Made by a program: the position numbers and the translations under genes. A DNA stretch of 64,000 bases, taken from positions 113,957-177,956 of the forward strand of contig NZ_GL892010.1 of the NCBI RefSeq assembly GCF_000213575.1, written 5' to 3'. Below are positions 7,715 to 16,552 of this stretch, piece by piece; within the stretch, counting starts at the first letter, position 1; each line of letters begins with the position of its first letter. The notes beneath the pieces were generated by a model. The model ran no database searches and was not told where the DNA came from. It saw only the letters and a list, made by a program, of their open reading frames with translations. This stretch comes from Dysgonomonas mossii DSM 22836. GTDB lineage: Bacteria; Bacteroidota; Bacteroidia; Bacteroidales; Dysgonomonadaceae.

Positions 7715-9073
7715 TTATTTGTTTGAAAGCTCGTCCAGTTTGCCTGTTAACTTCAACAGCTGCAACTCGGTGATCCTACAACTATAATGTGCATTGATAA
7801 AATTATTCTGCGCATCGGTCAGCCTCATCTCATCCTGCAATAATTCAGTCATGGATACTATTCCTTCTTTATATCTGTCGGCTGTAACTTTATATACATC
7901 CCCGGCCAACGAATAATTGTCTTTTTGTTTGGTGTAATTCCTATAATTATTCAACCAGTCATTAATTGTATTATCATATTGTGTTTGCATTTTTTTCTCT
8001 GTATCTTCAATCTGAAATCTTATTTTTATATAATCCGAATTTGCTTTTTTTCGATTCAACTGTTTGCTGAATCCGTCAAAAATCGGGATATTGAGAGATA
8101 CGCCCCAATAAAAAGAATTGTACCATTTATTCAGGCTGTTAGAGTTATTGGAATGGAAATAATTATCAAAATGATCAGTATAGTTCGTATAAGATAACTG
8201 CCCCACTAATGATAATGTGGGAATGTAGCCCTGATTAATAGCTTTCTTTTGTTTTTCGACTATATCTTTTTGTGAGTAGAGTATTTTAAATTCGTTCAGA
8301 TCTTTCGATAAACCGGACAATTCAGGCACAGTCATTTCGTCTGCACTGACATATACGAGTCCAAAATCAGACTCTAAAGGCAGATCCAGAATATATTTCA
8401 GCAAATTCAGTTGCTGTTGGTACATTGCTTTTGCATTTTCGCGCTGTACGGTCAGGTTCTCTATATTGATATTAACACGTTTCAGATCCACATCCATCGC
8501 CATACCGTTGTCAAAGAAAGCACGGGTTATATCGGCCAATGCTTTCAGGCGAGCTATATTTTCATCCGTCAGACGGATTTGCTCAACGGTTGTTTGTGCC
8601 AAATAATATATTTTGCATATTTCGATGGTAATATCTTCTTTCGCCTTTTCGTATGAATAGTGTGTCAGTTCTTTCATCTTTTCAGCTATAGAGATACTCG
8701 TATAGAGGGTTTGGTTATATAAAGGCATTGAGAGTTGTGCCCCTACCGAGGTATTGTATCTCAAGCCTTGTGTTGTCATATAGGGCATATCTACCCCTAA
8801 CATGGTTCCCATCCGGGATCCATCAGTAACACTGGTACCTACATCTACATTATTTGTAAAATTTCCAAAGCCGTTGATTACAGGTAATAATTTGGTCCGG
8901 CTTGCGGAGTGTTCGTAGCCGGCTTTTCGGATTTCTTCCGATTGGCTTTTAAGCGACAAGTTATTCTCTATTCCTATCCTAATACATTCATCCAGCGTCA
9001 GTATATTATCTTGTGCCATAATAAATGTATTGAAGAATAGTGTGGTAACAATAAATAGTGATAATCTTTTCAT
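7715..9073 (-). CDS. TolC-family outer-membrane efflux channel
   Basis: About 452 residues from the Met at 9073, which gives a clean signal peptide (MKRLSLFIVTTLFFNTFIMA, then QD). A Met six codons earlier (9091) is also possible. The mature protein starts with LTLDECIRIGIENN, the TolC/OEP repeat signature. It has two alpha-helical hairpin repeats and a GISIP-like turn (SLNIPIFDG). It forms the outer-membrane exit duct for the HlyD/MFS pair. It starts 17 bases or more after the KAS III-like gene, so probably one transcript. Confidence 0.9.
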   Translation of the reverse strand: MKRLSLFIVTTLFFNTFIMAQDNILTLDECIRIGIENNLSLKSQSEEIRKAGYEHSASRTKLLPVINGFGNFTNNVDVGTSVTDGSRMGTMLGVDMPYMTTQGLRYNTSVGAQLSMPLYNQTLYTSISIAEKMKELTHYSYEKAKEDITIEICKIYYLAQTTVEQIRLTDENIARLKALADITRAFFDNGMAMDVDLKRVNINIENLTVQRENAKAMYQQQLNLLKYILDLPLESDFGLVYVSADEMTVPELSGLSKDLNEFKILYSQKDIVEKQKKAINQGYIPTLSLVGQLSYTNYTDHFDNYFHSNNSNSLNKWYNSFYWGVSLNIPIFDGFSKQLNRKKANSDYIKIRFQIEDTEKKMQTQYDNTINDWLNNYRNYTKQKDNYSLAGDVYKVTADRYKEGIVSMTELLQDEMRLTDAQNNFINAHYSCRITELQLLKLTGKLDELSNK

Positions 9074-9108
9074 ATTTTTTATTCTATGCATATTTCAAAA
9101 TATAATGT

Positions 9109-9849
9109 TTATTCTATTTCCAACAGGAACGAACCCATGAGGATACGCTCCCTGAAAACGAGGATATAAATAAGATCATTTGTTTTAAAGTTTTTATAGT
9201 TTTGGGCTAAAGCTAAAAATGAGTCAATGGGTTTACTTATTGGTTTATCTGTATTTACTAAAACCTTATCTTCCGGAATATTTAAAGAATTAATGGCATT
9301 TCTGATTACTTTATCCGTCGAATCATTAAATATTAAGTAAGATAAATCGGAAAGAAAGTATCCATTCATTTCCAACATCGACTTGGCATAACTCATGTAT
9401 AAAGATCTTGATCGTTTGTGCTCGATAGGGGCATGAGAAATACTGATCACCCGACCTTCTTTCGCTGCAACCTTTTCATTCGAGAAGAAACAAGTGACAA
9501 CCTCTTCTGCTACGTAAATCAGTAATGCTTTGTTTGACAACTTAGATAAAAAATATGAATTAATCAATTCAATAGAATTGATTATGGTGGAGTCTGGAAG
9601 TGCTGTTAATATATTTATATTCAATGAGTTAAACTCTTGTTTTATAAAACAGAGGATCTCATCGGCTCCTGTATCCGACATGAATATGATCAGATCTATT
9701 GCTGTCAGATCATATGGAAGGTGTGGCAACGAATGGATTATCGCATTGTGGTAAGATCGGATGTCTTCTTCCCGAGTCTGCATTTCGTGCTTGATATTGT
9801 TTTTCAAGCAATCTTCTCTTCTGTAATATCCGATAGCATTTATATACAT
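9109..9849 (-). CDS. Degenerate KAS III-like protein (probable pseudoenzyme)
   Basis: 246 residues from the Met at 9849 (TTG at 9855 also possible). The N-terminus MYINAIGYY is nearly identical to that of the intact KAS III at 22269, and blocks align through the chain (INSIELINSYFLS with INAIEIIQSFFIS; LNIPEDK with LNIPENK). The active site is lost. The Cys nucleophile segment reads ALPDSTIINS, the GHQAN His motif is FNDSTDK, and the GNTGSAS Asn motif is KPISKPIDS. It is also about 70 residues shorter. It is the first gene of the efflux operon. It may be a structural or regulatory partner of an active KAS III, or a protein repurposed to bind acyl ligands. Confidence 0.7.
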   Translation of the reverse strand: MYINAIGYYRREDCLKNNIKHEMQTREEDIRSYHNAIIHSLPHLPYDLTAIDLIIFMSDTGADEILCFIKQEFNSLNINILTALPDSTIINSIELINSYFLSKLSNKALLIYVAEEVVTCFFSNEKVAAKEGRVISISHAPIEHKRSRSLYMSYAKSMLEMNGYFLSDLSYLIFNDSTDKVIRNAINSLNIPEDKVLVNTDKPISKPIDSFLALAQNYKNFKTNDLIYILVFRERILMGSFLLEIE

Positions 9850-9855
9850 CTGCAA

Positions 9856-10701
9856 ATCATTTTTCTAAATGCAAAGAAATAATGATTCAGAGTTAAACTA
9901 CTGATCTATTTTTCCTTAAAACTATTCCAATTCTCATCAAAATACAATAGGGATTGACATAGAGAATAATAGAAAATCGACAATGTTTAATGTTTATTGA
10001 ATAGTCTTTATTGTCTTCTAATATTGTAGTGTGTTCATAGCCTAGACTTAAGGTAAATTTTAAATTGTAAGAAAAGTATTTATTGATATAAGCATTGACA
10101 ATCTTACTTATCCTTATAATAGATAAGTTCCATATTGAAAATAAGGATTTGGATACGTGTTCAGAACTTTCCATTCATCAAGTTTTTTATCAGACTGAAA
10201 GAAAGCATTTTTTTTATAAAAGTTGCCTTTATTTATTGGTTCTCCAAGTATGCCTCCATAAATTGCTCTCAAATCGGGAAGAATAATTTTTTTAGATAAT
10301 AGCTAATAGTCGATAAGTGATTGAATAATACTTATAGACTTTTCTATCATACCATTATGGCCGGTGTAAAGTTTTGGAATACGATCTAAATCACTCAGGG
10401 GTAAATATCACTTTTATGATCTTCAATAATGATATCTTTATATCTTACAAGTGTAAAGTAGAAATAAAACGGGTGACAAATAGCTGAAATATTTTATCTG
10501 TATGTTTACCTAAATTTTCAGGTATCATTTTATTTCCTTCTTTATTAGTTTGGTTTCCTTTTCCGAAGCCGTTAAATTGCATAAGGTATACACTGCCTAA
10601 CCCTGTTCGTCCTTTCAATATCCTCAGAGCAGTATCTATATCTTCGTCTTTCTGCACCCAACCATTAATATATTTTATAGTATAGACTAAATATTATAAC
10701 A
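9856..10701. other. Long intergenic or decayed region
   Basis: About 850 AT-rich bases lie between the KAS III-like gene and the AraC gene. The open frames here (minus 9893-10174 and 10445-10657, plus 10095-10286) show no recognisable family. The minus-strand frame at 10445-10657 has the most protein-like composition (start MQKDEDIDTALRILKGRTGL) and may be a decayed gene fragment. No RNA gene was recognised. Confidence 0.4.
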
Positions 10702-11601
10702 TTAGCTTTCTTTATATTGTAAAGGAGTATATCCTGTTCTCTTTTTAAAATATGTACCGAAAAAAGAGGGATTTGAAAAATTTAAATCTTCTGATATTTG
10801 CGATACAGTCATGTCCGAACTTTTGAGCATGGCTTTAGCAGACATAATAACCATCTCGTCAATCCACTGGGAAACAGATTTCCGGCTCGCTTCTTTAATC
10901 ACTTTTGTTAGATGACTGGGTGTAAGGAATAACTCCCCGGCATAGAATTTAATTGTACGTTCTTTTTTATAACATCTGAATAATAGTCCCAAAAAGCGTT
11001 GAAATATCGCCTCTTTATGTGTCAAAGACTCCATTTTTTCTCCCTTTCCTGATTCATGATGAATAAGCAAAACTTTATTCATCAAGGCAACCAGCAGGTT
11101 CTTCATAATTGCTTCATCATAATTTGTTTTTTTATACTGCCTTACAATGAAAGCATGAAATTCCAGAAGATCCAGAGCTGTTTCTTCATCAATTCTCAAA
11201 TAAGTAGCCCGTTGCACTTTCTCAATAAACTCAACTTCGGTAATCATTTTGATATCGGAAACAAAATCAAAAGAGAAAAATAGAAACTCAATTTCCAAAT
11301 TCTCATCCTGCTCTAAAATCTGGATAATGTAATTAGGTAACAATGCAATAATCGAGCTTGATTCTAATTGGTATTCGCGAAGGTTAATCCTGACCCTTGC
11401 TTTTCCTTTTGTACAAATAGCAAAACCAATCCCTTCGCAAACATGCGGATACTTCAGATCGAAGAACGAATTTTGAAAATTGACAGAAGAGTTCTTAACA
11501 TATATTTTTTCTTCTGATATGATAAAATTCTGTATCCCCGGTATTGAATTTTGACATACAATATCCTCCATGGATATTTTTGCATATTTCATCTCATTCA
11601 T
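10702..11601 (-). CDS. AraC-family transcriptional regulator
   Basis: 300 residues from the Met at 11601 (MNEMKYAK). An earlier in-frame start at 11664 would add a hydrophobic stretch that the paralogues lack. There is an N-terminal cupin-like domain (GFAICTKGKARVRINLREYQ, then IIALLPNYIIQIL) and a C-terminal AraC helix-turn-helix pair (FYAGELFLTPSHLTKVIKEA, TVSQISEDLNFSNPSFFGTY, KRTGYTPLQYK). It is divergent from the winged-HTH/TetR genes and lies upstream of the MFS efflux operon. It may control either side. It is close in design to the AraC genes at 4086 and 12794. Confidence 0.87.
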   Translation of the reverse strand: MNEMKYAKISMEDIVCQNSIPGIQNFIISEEKIYVKNSSVNFQNSFFDLKYPHVCEGIGFAICTKGKARVRINLREYQLESSSIIALLPNYIIQILEQDENLEIEFLFFSFDFVSDIKMITEVEFIEKVQRATYLRIDEETALDLLEFHAFIVRQYKKTNYDEAIMKNLLVALMNKVLLIHHESGKGEKMESLTHKEAIFQRFLGLLFRCYKKERTIKFYAGELFLTPSHLTKVIKEASRKSVSQWIDEMVIMSAKAMLKSSDMTVSQISEDLNFSNPSFFGTYFKKRTGYTPLQYKES

Positions 11602-11706
11602 ATTAATTAGAATGTATCTCTTAATAAAATACGAAGATATTAAATAAAACAAGATTTTGAACATATATGCACAAAAAATGAATATTAGTTATTTATCTAA
11701 ATATCC

Positions 11707-11714
11707 GACCTTTG
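11707..11714 (+). promoter_or_regulatory. Possible -7 box before winged-HTH gene
   Basis: GACCTTTG differs from the Bacteroidetes consensus TAnnTTTG at the first base and lies 83 bases before the ATG at 11798. The same octamer lies before the Xis-like gene at 27184. No clear -33 TTG was found. Confidence 0.2.
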
Positions 11715-11797
11715 TGCCAGATATGAAATCAACAAATATATAATCGATATCAATTATAAAACAAACAGGTTTAAGAGACATTTAAATTTACAAGCGT

Positions 11798-12022
11798 ATG
11801 TTGAAAAATGATATTGGAATCAATGCCGGAGTAATCTGGCAGATATTATCAGAGCAGGAACAACTTTCCCTTAGAGAGATTGGTGAGTTAACAAATTACA
11901 AAGATGTAATGATTTTCTATGCATTGGGATGGTTGGCAAGGGAACATAAAATTAAGTTTCTGATCCGGGAAGACATAACCTATGTCGAACTTGTAAATTC
12001 ATTCAATGAAAGGTACTACTAA
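11798..12022 (+). CDS. Small winged helix-turn-helix protein (DUF2582-like)
   Basis: 74 residues matching the small winged-HTH family common in Bacteroidales. Seen are INAGVIWQILSEQEQLSLRE, then IGELTNYKDVMIFYALGWLAREHKIKF, with the hallmark ALGWLARE. Family members are single-domain DNA-binding proteins of poorly known role. It is followed after 15 bases by a TetR-type gene, so the two are likely co-transcribed as the regulatory front of the lipid/efflux locus. Confidence 0.8.
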   Translation: MLKNDIGINAGVIWQILSEQEQLSLREIGELTNYKDVMIFYALGWLAREHKIKFLIREDITYVELVNSFNERYY

Positions 12023-12037
12023 TTATATGGAAATTTC

Positions 12038-12754
12038 ATGTATATAAAAAATCAGCTCATGGAATATAATGATAGCATAAAAAATAAAATAATAGATATT
12101 GCACGTGAAGTCTTTCACCAGAAAGGACTGAAAATGACAAGAATTGAAGATCTTGCGGATGCCGTTAATATCGACACATCCGTAATAAACATATATTTTG
12201 AGAGTAAAGAATCTCTTTTCGAGGCGGTCATGAAAGATTCAACAATAAAACTTCTGGAAGGCGTCAAGGATATAATCAATAACCCGAATACAAATTTCGA
12301 ACAAAAAATAGACCTTATATGCGCTTTTTCTAATAAGATGCTCTCAGGTAACCGTAACCTACCTCTGTATATACTTAATGACATAGAGAATAATCCGGAA
12401 AAAGTGAATCAATTTTATCTTAAGCATTTAGGGGGTGAGTTACCTTCCTCTGTCTTTTTTGTACAATATCAGGAATATACGAATTCCAGAGAATCATTAC
12501 TGAATCAATATTTTAAAATGATGGAGGACGATGTATTAAGAAATCTGCGAGACGAGCAATCTCCTTATGATTTATTTGTCCATATCATTTGTTTATGCGT
12601 CTTCCCTTATTTATTAGGCAGTCTTTCTTTGCAAAGTGCAGCTATCAAAGAAATATTTGTTTTCGACCTTTTTATGGAAAGCCGCGCCGAAATGAATAGC
12701 CATTGGATAAAAAAGATGCTGGGAATAAACAAATCATCATTTTTTGACAATTAA
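12038..12754 (+). CDS. TetR/AcrR-family regulator
   Basis: 238 residues (the start may be the second Met, MEYNDS). The N-terminal TetR DNA-binding domain is visible: IIDIAREVFHQKGLKMTRIE, then DLADAVNIDTSVINIYFESK and the ESLFEAV helix. The C-terminal 170 residues are the all-helical ligand/dimer domain, too variable to name a ligand. It precedes an AraC regulator and the acyltransferase/patatin/RND genes, so it probably senses lipid or envelope stress or an exported compound. This is inferred from context. Confidence 0.87.
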   Translation: MYIKNQLMEYNDSIKNKIIDIAREVFHQKGLKMTRIEDLADAVNIDTSVINIYFESKESLFEAVMKDSTIKLLEGVKDIINNPNTNFEQKIDLICAFSNKMLSGNRNLPLYILNDIENNPEKVNQFYLKHLGGELPSSVFFVQYQEYTNSRESLLNQYFKMMEDDVLRNLRDEQSPYDLFVHIICLCVFPYLLGSLSLQSAAIKEIFVFDLFMESRAEMNSHWIKKMLGINKSSFFDN

Positions 12755-12793
12755 ACAGAGTGTGACTATTAATAAAATTCAACTTATTTGAAT

Positions 12794-13711
12794 ATGGCGA
12801 ATACAACATCACAAATACAACTCCAATCCGGGTTTATAACCAATACAGGAGCAAGTGTCTACCCTGTATCCGAAATTTTTCGGATATTGGATTTTCCGGA
12901 TATAAAAAAAAGTGCAGTTATAAATATAAATCATAAAGAAAATATAGAAAAAAAGATAATTACAATTTCCCAGGGTATTTTGTTTATTCTATGTGTAAAC
13001 GGTAATCTTCAACTAAAAATCGATAAGAAACAGTATATACTTAACCCTTATTCGATATGTATAATCCTACCAGACAGGAAGCTTTTTGTACTTGAAAAAA
13101 GCCAGGATTTATTGACCGTATTTTTACATGTAACCTTCAGCAGGGATGTTCTTAACGCATTTCTCTCAGAAGTAGAAGGAATCGAAAGGTTCAATTCTAC
13201 TCCATCTTTTTCGATTCACAGAGAAGAAGCCACAGATATACTGGAATTCGGATCTTTTATAATTAAGCCATATATAAAGATAGATCATCCATACCATATA
13301 GAGATGACTAAAAAAATGTTATATGCTTTGATATATGCAATCCAGGATTTATATATTAAAAATGAGGAATCTGCAACTCCTCTTGCCGAGAATGAAGCTA
13401 TTTTTCTTCGCTTCCGGAAATTGCTTATTCAATATTATCCAATACGGGAGCCCTCATTTTATGCAGAAAAGTTATCCTATACTCCGGCCTATCTGTCAAA
13501 AATAATTAAAGAAACCAGTGGAAAATCTATATCCGAATGGCTGGATGAGCTTATATTACAGCAAGCCAAGTCTTTATTAACTGAAACCAATGCGACAATT
13601 ACTTCAATTTCAAGAAAACTAAACTTCCGGGATTCAAATTGTTTTCGCTTCTTCTTCAAAAAAAGGACAGGGTTAAGCCCTCGAGAATACAGAAAACCCA
13701 ATAAAAGTTAG
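12794..13711 (+). CDS. AraC-family transcriptional regulator
   Basis: 305 residues from the ATG at 12794 (a TTG at 12788 is in frame). The N-terminal cupin-like domain carries GILFILCVNGNLQLKIDKKQ and ICIILPDRKLFVL. The C-terminal AraC domain has FYAEKLSYTPAYLSKIIKET, ATITSISRKLNFRDSNCFRF and the end KKRTGLSPREYRK. It lies between the TetR gene and the PlsC-type acyltransferase on the same strand. It is likely the activator of the following operon; three related AraC proteins occur within 9 kb. Confidence 0.87.
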   Translation: MANTTSQIQLQSGFITNTGASVYPVSEIFRILDFPDIKKSAVININHKENIEKKIITISQGILFILCVNGNLQLKIDKKQYILNPYSICIILPDRKLFVLEKSQDLLTVFLHVTFSRDVLNAFLSEVEGIERFNSTPSFSIHREEATDILEFGSFIIKPYIKIDHPYHIEMTKKMLYALIYAIQDLYIKNEESATPLAENEAIFLRFRKLLIQYYPIREPSFYAEKLSYTPAYLSKIIKETSGKSISEWLDELILQQAKSLLTETNATITSISRKLNFRDSNCFRFFFKKRTGLSPREYRKPNKS

Positions 13712-13747
13712 ATGGTTTTATATAACTAGTGCAGAAAAAGAAATAAG

Positions 13748-14302
13748 ATGAAAAGAATTGCCAGACTTATTTTAGTCAATGTCTTTGGATGGAAAATAAT
13801 AGGAGACTTTCCTGATTTCAAAAAGAGTGTACTAATATTTGCTCCCCATACCAGCTATTATGATGGTCTGTTTGGGAAACTTTATATGATGAAGGTAGGA
13901 GTTCATTACAAATTTTTATCAAAAAAAGAATTGTTCAGGTTTCCGTTAAAATACTTTTTTAGAGCTTACGGCTCTATCCCGGTTGATGGGAGCAGCAAAT
14001 ATATTAATCAGATTGTTGAACTATTTCTTGACAGCCCGGAGTTACATATACTCATATCACCTGAAGGACAATTGGCTAAAACCGATCGCTGGAAAAAAGG
14101 TTTTTATTATATGGCAACCAAAGCAAAAGTTCCGATTGTTGTCGGATATATGGATTATACAAAAAAAGAAATTGGCGTTAAAGGAATCATTGAAGACATC
14201 GGTAATTTTAATGAAGCTATGCTGAAAATTAATAATATGTATAAAGATGTCAAGGGGAAATATCCTGAAAATTTTGCACTTGACAAAAGATTAAGCAAAT
14301 AA
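13748..14302 (+). CDS. PlsC-like 1-acylglycerol-3-phosphate acyltransferase
   Basis: 184 residues. The acyltransferase motif I H-x4-D is at His34-Asp39 (PHTSYYDG), a motif II-like FRAYGSIPVDGSS at about 71-83, and motif III SPEGQ at 104-108, followed by a GFYYMATKAKVPIVVGYMDY core. These fit the short LPLAT family that transfers acyl chains to lysophospholipids or related acceptors at the inner membrane. It is shorter than housekeeping PlsC (about 240 residues). It heads the lipid/efflux operon, 33 bases before the first patatin; acyl donor and acceptor are unknown. Confidence 0.82.
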   Translation: MKRIARLILVNVFGWKIIGDFPDFKKSVLIFAPHTSYYDGLFGKLYMMKVGVHYKFLSKKELFRFPLKYFFRAYGSIPVDGSSKYINQIVELFLDSPELHILISPEGQLAKTDRWKKGFYYMATKAKVPIVVGYMDYTKKEIGVKGIIEDIGNFNEAMLKINNMYKDVKGKYPENFALDKRLSK

Positions 14303-14335
14303 TAACAACGTCTGATTTGTTTCAATAGATTTTTA

Positions 14336-15301
14336 ATGGGAAAAAAAGTAGCATTAGTCCTGTCAAGCGGAGGAGCCCGAGGATTGATTCATATTGGTGT
14401 AATTGAAGAATTAGAAAAACACGGTTATACTATAACTTCTGTTTCAGGGTCTTCAATAGGAGCTTTTGTGGGCGGTATGCATGCAATGGGCAGATTAAAA
14501 GAATTTTCAGACTGGATATGTACATTGAATCGGCTGGATGTTTTTAACTTGATGGATTTCACATTGAGTAATTGTGGCGTACTCAAGGCTAATAAAGTGT
14601 TCAAGAAGCTGGAGCGGAATATCCAGGACGTGCTTATTGAAGATATGAACATTCCTTTTGTAGCAATGGCTACCGATATTGTTAATAATAAAGAAATAGC
14701 ATTCACAACAGGAAGTTTTTATAAGGCTATAAGAGCTTCAATTGCTATACCAACCATCATAACTTCAGTCGATGAAAAAAATAGGATTTTAGTTGACGGC
14801 GGTGTTTTGAATCCTCTCCCTATCAGTCAGATAGAACGAAAGGAAGGAGATATACTTGTTGTAGTCAATTTATATGGATTCGAAAAAGAAACAATCAAAA
14901 ATGAACAAGAAATAGGTGAGAATAAGCCGGATGACGATTTTCATATTCGCAGGCTTCTGAATATATATAATATCAGTATTAGTATAAAAAAAAGGATTGT
15001 TGCTTTTATCCCTAAAAGCAATGAACAAAGTCAGGGATATATCTCAATTATTAATAGGGTTGTTGGTTTGATGCTTCAAAAGAATGCGAATAATACTATT
15101 GAATTAAATAAGCCGGATATCATAATCGATATTCCAATAAATTCAGCCGGAACTTTTGAGTTCTACAAAGCAAAAGAATTGATACAAAAAGGAAGAACTG
15201 CAACAAGAAATAGTATTTACGAGTATAACAAAAGGAATCAACCTTATTTTGAGAAGACATCAGTATTAAATAGTCTGACATCAAACAGATCGACCGAGTA
15301 A
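14336..15301 (+). CDS. Patatin-like phospholipase (RssA type)
   Basis: 321 residues. The oxyanion loop SSGGARG is at about 10-16, the nucleophile elbow G-S-S-I-G has catalytic Ser40, and the second member of the dyad is Asp in LVDGGVLNPLP. The family hydrolyses acyl esters of phospholipids. The C-terminal 120 residues are extra and of unknown role. It is adjacent to an acyltransferase, so the pair could deacylate and reacylate the same lipid. A second, shorter patatin closes the operon at 24403; the two are not close copies. Confidence 0.87.
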   Translation: MGKKVALVLSSGGARGLIHIGVIEELEKHGYTITSVSGSSIGAFVGGMHAMGRLKEFSDWICTLNRLDVFNLMDFTLSNCGVLKANKVFKKLERNIQDVLIEDMNIPFVAMATDIVNNKEIAFTTGSFYKAIRASIAIPTIITSVDEKNRILVDGGVLNPLPISQIERKEGDILVVVNLYGFEKETIKNEQEIGENKPDDDFHIRRLLNIYNISISIKKRIVAFIPKSNEQSQGYISIINRVVGLMLQKNANNTIELNKPDIIIDIPINSAGTFEFYKAKELIQKGRTATRNSIYEYNKRNQPYFEKTSVLNSLTSNRSTE

Positions 15302-15494
15302 ACTTAACAGGATAGGTTTGATGTTCAGTATTTTATGAAAGGCTTATGATTTAATTGGTTATAAATAAAGTTAGGCTCGACTGGGGAAATACAAAATTTT
15401 GAACATGTTTTCCTAAATTTTGATAAAAACTTTTTATTGGAATAAACAGAACTTTGCCATTGAAATTAAATAATAATAAGAACATATTTAAGGT

Positions 15495-16541
15495 ATGAAA
15501 AAACTGGTTTTAAAACAATGTTTCTATTGCTTGCTGCTCATTGGAGTGATATCTTGCTCTGTGAATAAAGAGGATAAAAAAGAAGAACGGAAGATACCTG
15601 TAAAGATACAGGAAATAAGTTCAGAGAACAGTAATTATAAACAAGAGTATATAGGCTCTGTTGAAGGTGAGAATGCGGTGGATATAAGCTTTCAGACAGC
15701 AGGTAATATAGAGCAGGTATACTTTCAGGAAGGGCAATTTGTCCAAAAAGGACAGCTCTTGGCTCGATTAAATACAACCTCTTTGCAAAGTATGTATGAT
15801 GCATCTAAAGCCACATTGAACCAGGCACAGGATGCTTATAACAGGCTAACGGTATTGCATGAGAACAATAGTTTGCCTGAAATTAAATACATCGAAGTTA
15901 AAACAGCTTTAACTCAGGCTCAATCGGCTGAACGTATTGCCCGGAAAAGTCTCTCGGACTGCAACCTGTATGCTCCCTTCTCGGGAGTCATTGCAAAGCG
16001 ATATTCAGATGCAGGAGCTAATATATTTCCGGGATCTCCCGTGTATAATATGGTGACTATAAATACGGTCAAAATAAAAGTTGCAATACCTGAAAAAGAA
16101 ATATCCGCGATAAAGCTAGGACAAACATGTTCTGTTAAGATCTCAGCATTGAACAATCAGATTGTTGGAGGAAAGATTGTTGAAAAAGGAATATCTGCAC
16201 ATCCCATATCTCACACGTATGATATTAAGGTACAAATCCTCAATAAAAATTTACAGATTATGCCGGGGATGGTTTGCAAAGCTTATTTATCCAATGGAGA
16301 TACAGCCGATGATCTGATCATTGTCCCTTTGAAATCAATCCAGTCTGATGCTTCCGGAAAACATTTCGTCTGGCTAAAAGATGCACAAGATAAAGCGGTA
16401 TACCGGGAAATTATCCCAGGTAAATTGATAGGTAACGGAGTAATTATCGAACAAGGCCTTCAAAAAGGGGATATTCTGATTACCGAAGGTTACCAGAATA
16501 TAAGCCCAAACTCGATAGTTACTGTATCTGAAAAACAATAG
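15495..16541 (+). CDS. RND efflux periplasmic adaptor, lipoprotein
   Basis: 348 residues. The N-terminal lipoprotein signal has Cys21 after LLLIGVIS. The first lipoyl half (AVDISFQTAGNIEQVYFQEG) is followed by a short coiled-coil hairpin and the second half (LYAPFSGVIAKRYSDAGANI), then beta-barrel and membrane-proximal domains. It is the membrane-fusion protein of an RND tripartite pump and lies 11 bases before the permease. A 193-base gap before it may hold its own promoter, although none was assigned. Confidence 0.92.
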   Translation: MKKLVLKQCFYCLLLIGVISCSVNKEDKKEERKIPVKIQEISSENSNYKQEYIGSVEGENAVDISFQTAGNIEQVYFQEGQFVQKGQLLARLNTTSLQSMYDASKATLNQAQDAYNRLTVLHENNSLPEIKYIEVKTALTQAQSAERIARKSLSDCNLYAPFSGVIAKRYSDAGANIFPGSPVYNMVTINTVKIKVAIPEKEISAIKLGQTCSVKISALNNQIVGGKIVEKGISAHPISHTYDIKVQILNKNLQIMPGMVCKAYLSNGDTADDLIIVPLKSIQSDASGKHFVWLKDAQDKAVYREIIPGKLIGNGVIIEQGLQKGDILITEGYQNISPNSIVTVSEKQ

Positions 16542-16552
16542 AAAGATAGATT

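Noticed and set aside
9893..10174. Open frame of 93 codons on the minus strand upstream of the KAS III-like gene
   Set aside because: No recognisable domain, Ile/Tyr/Ser-rich composition as expected from AT-rich non-coding DNA, and no coupling to the downstream gene.
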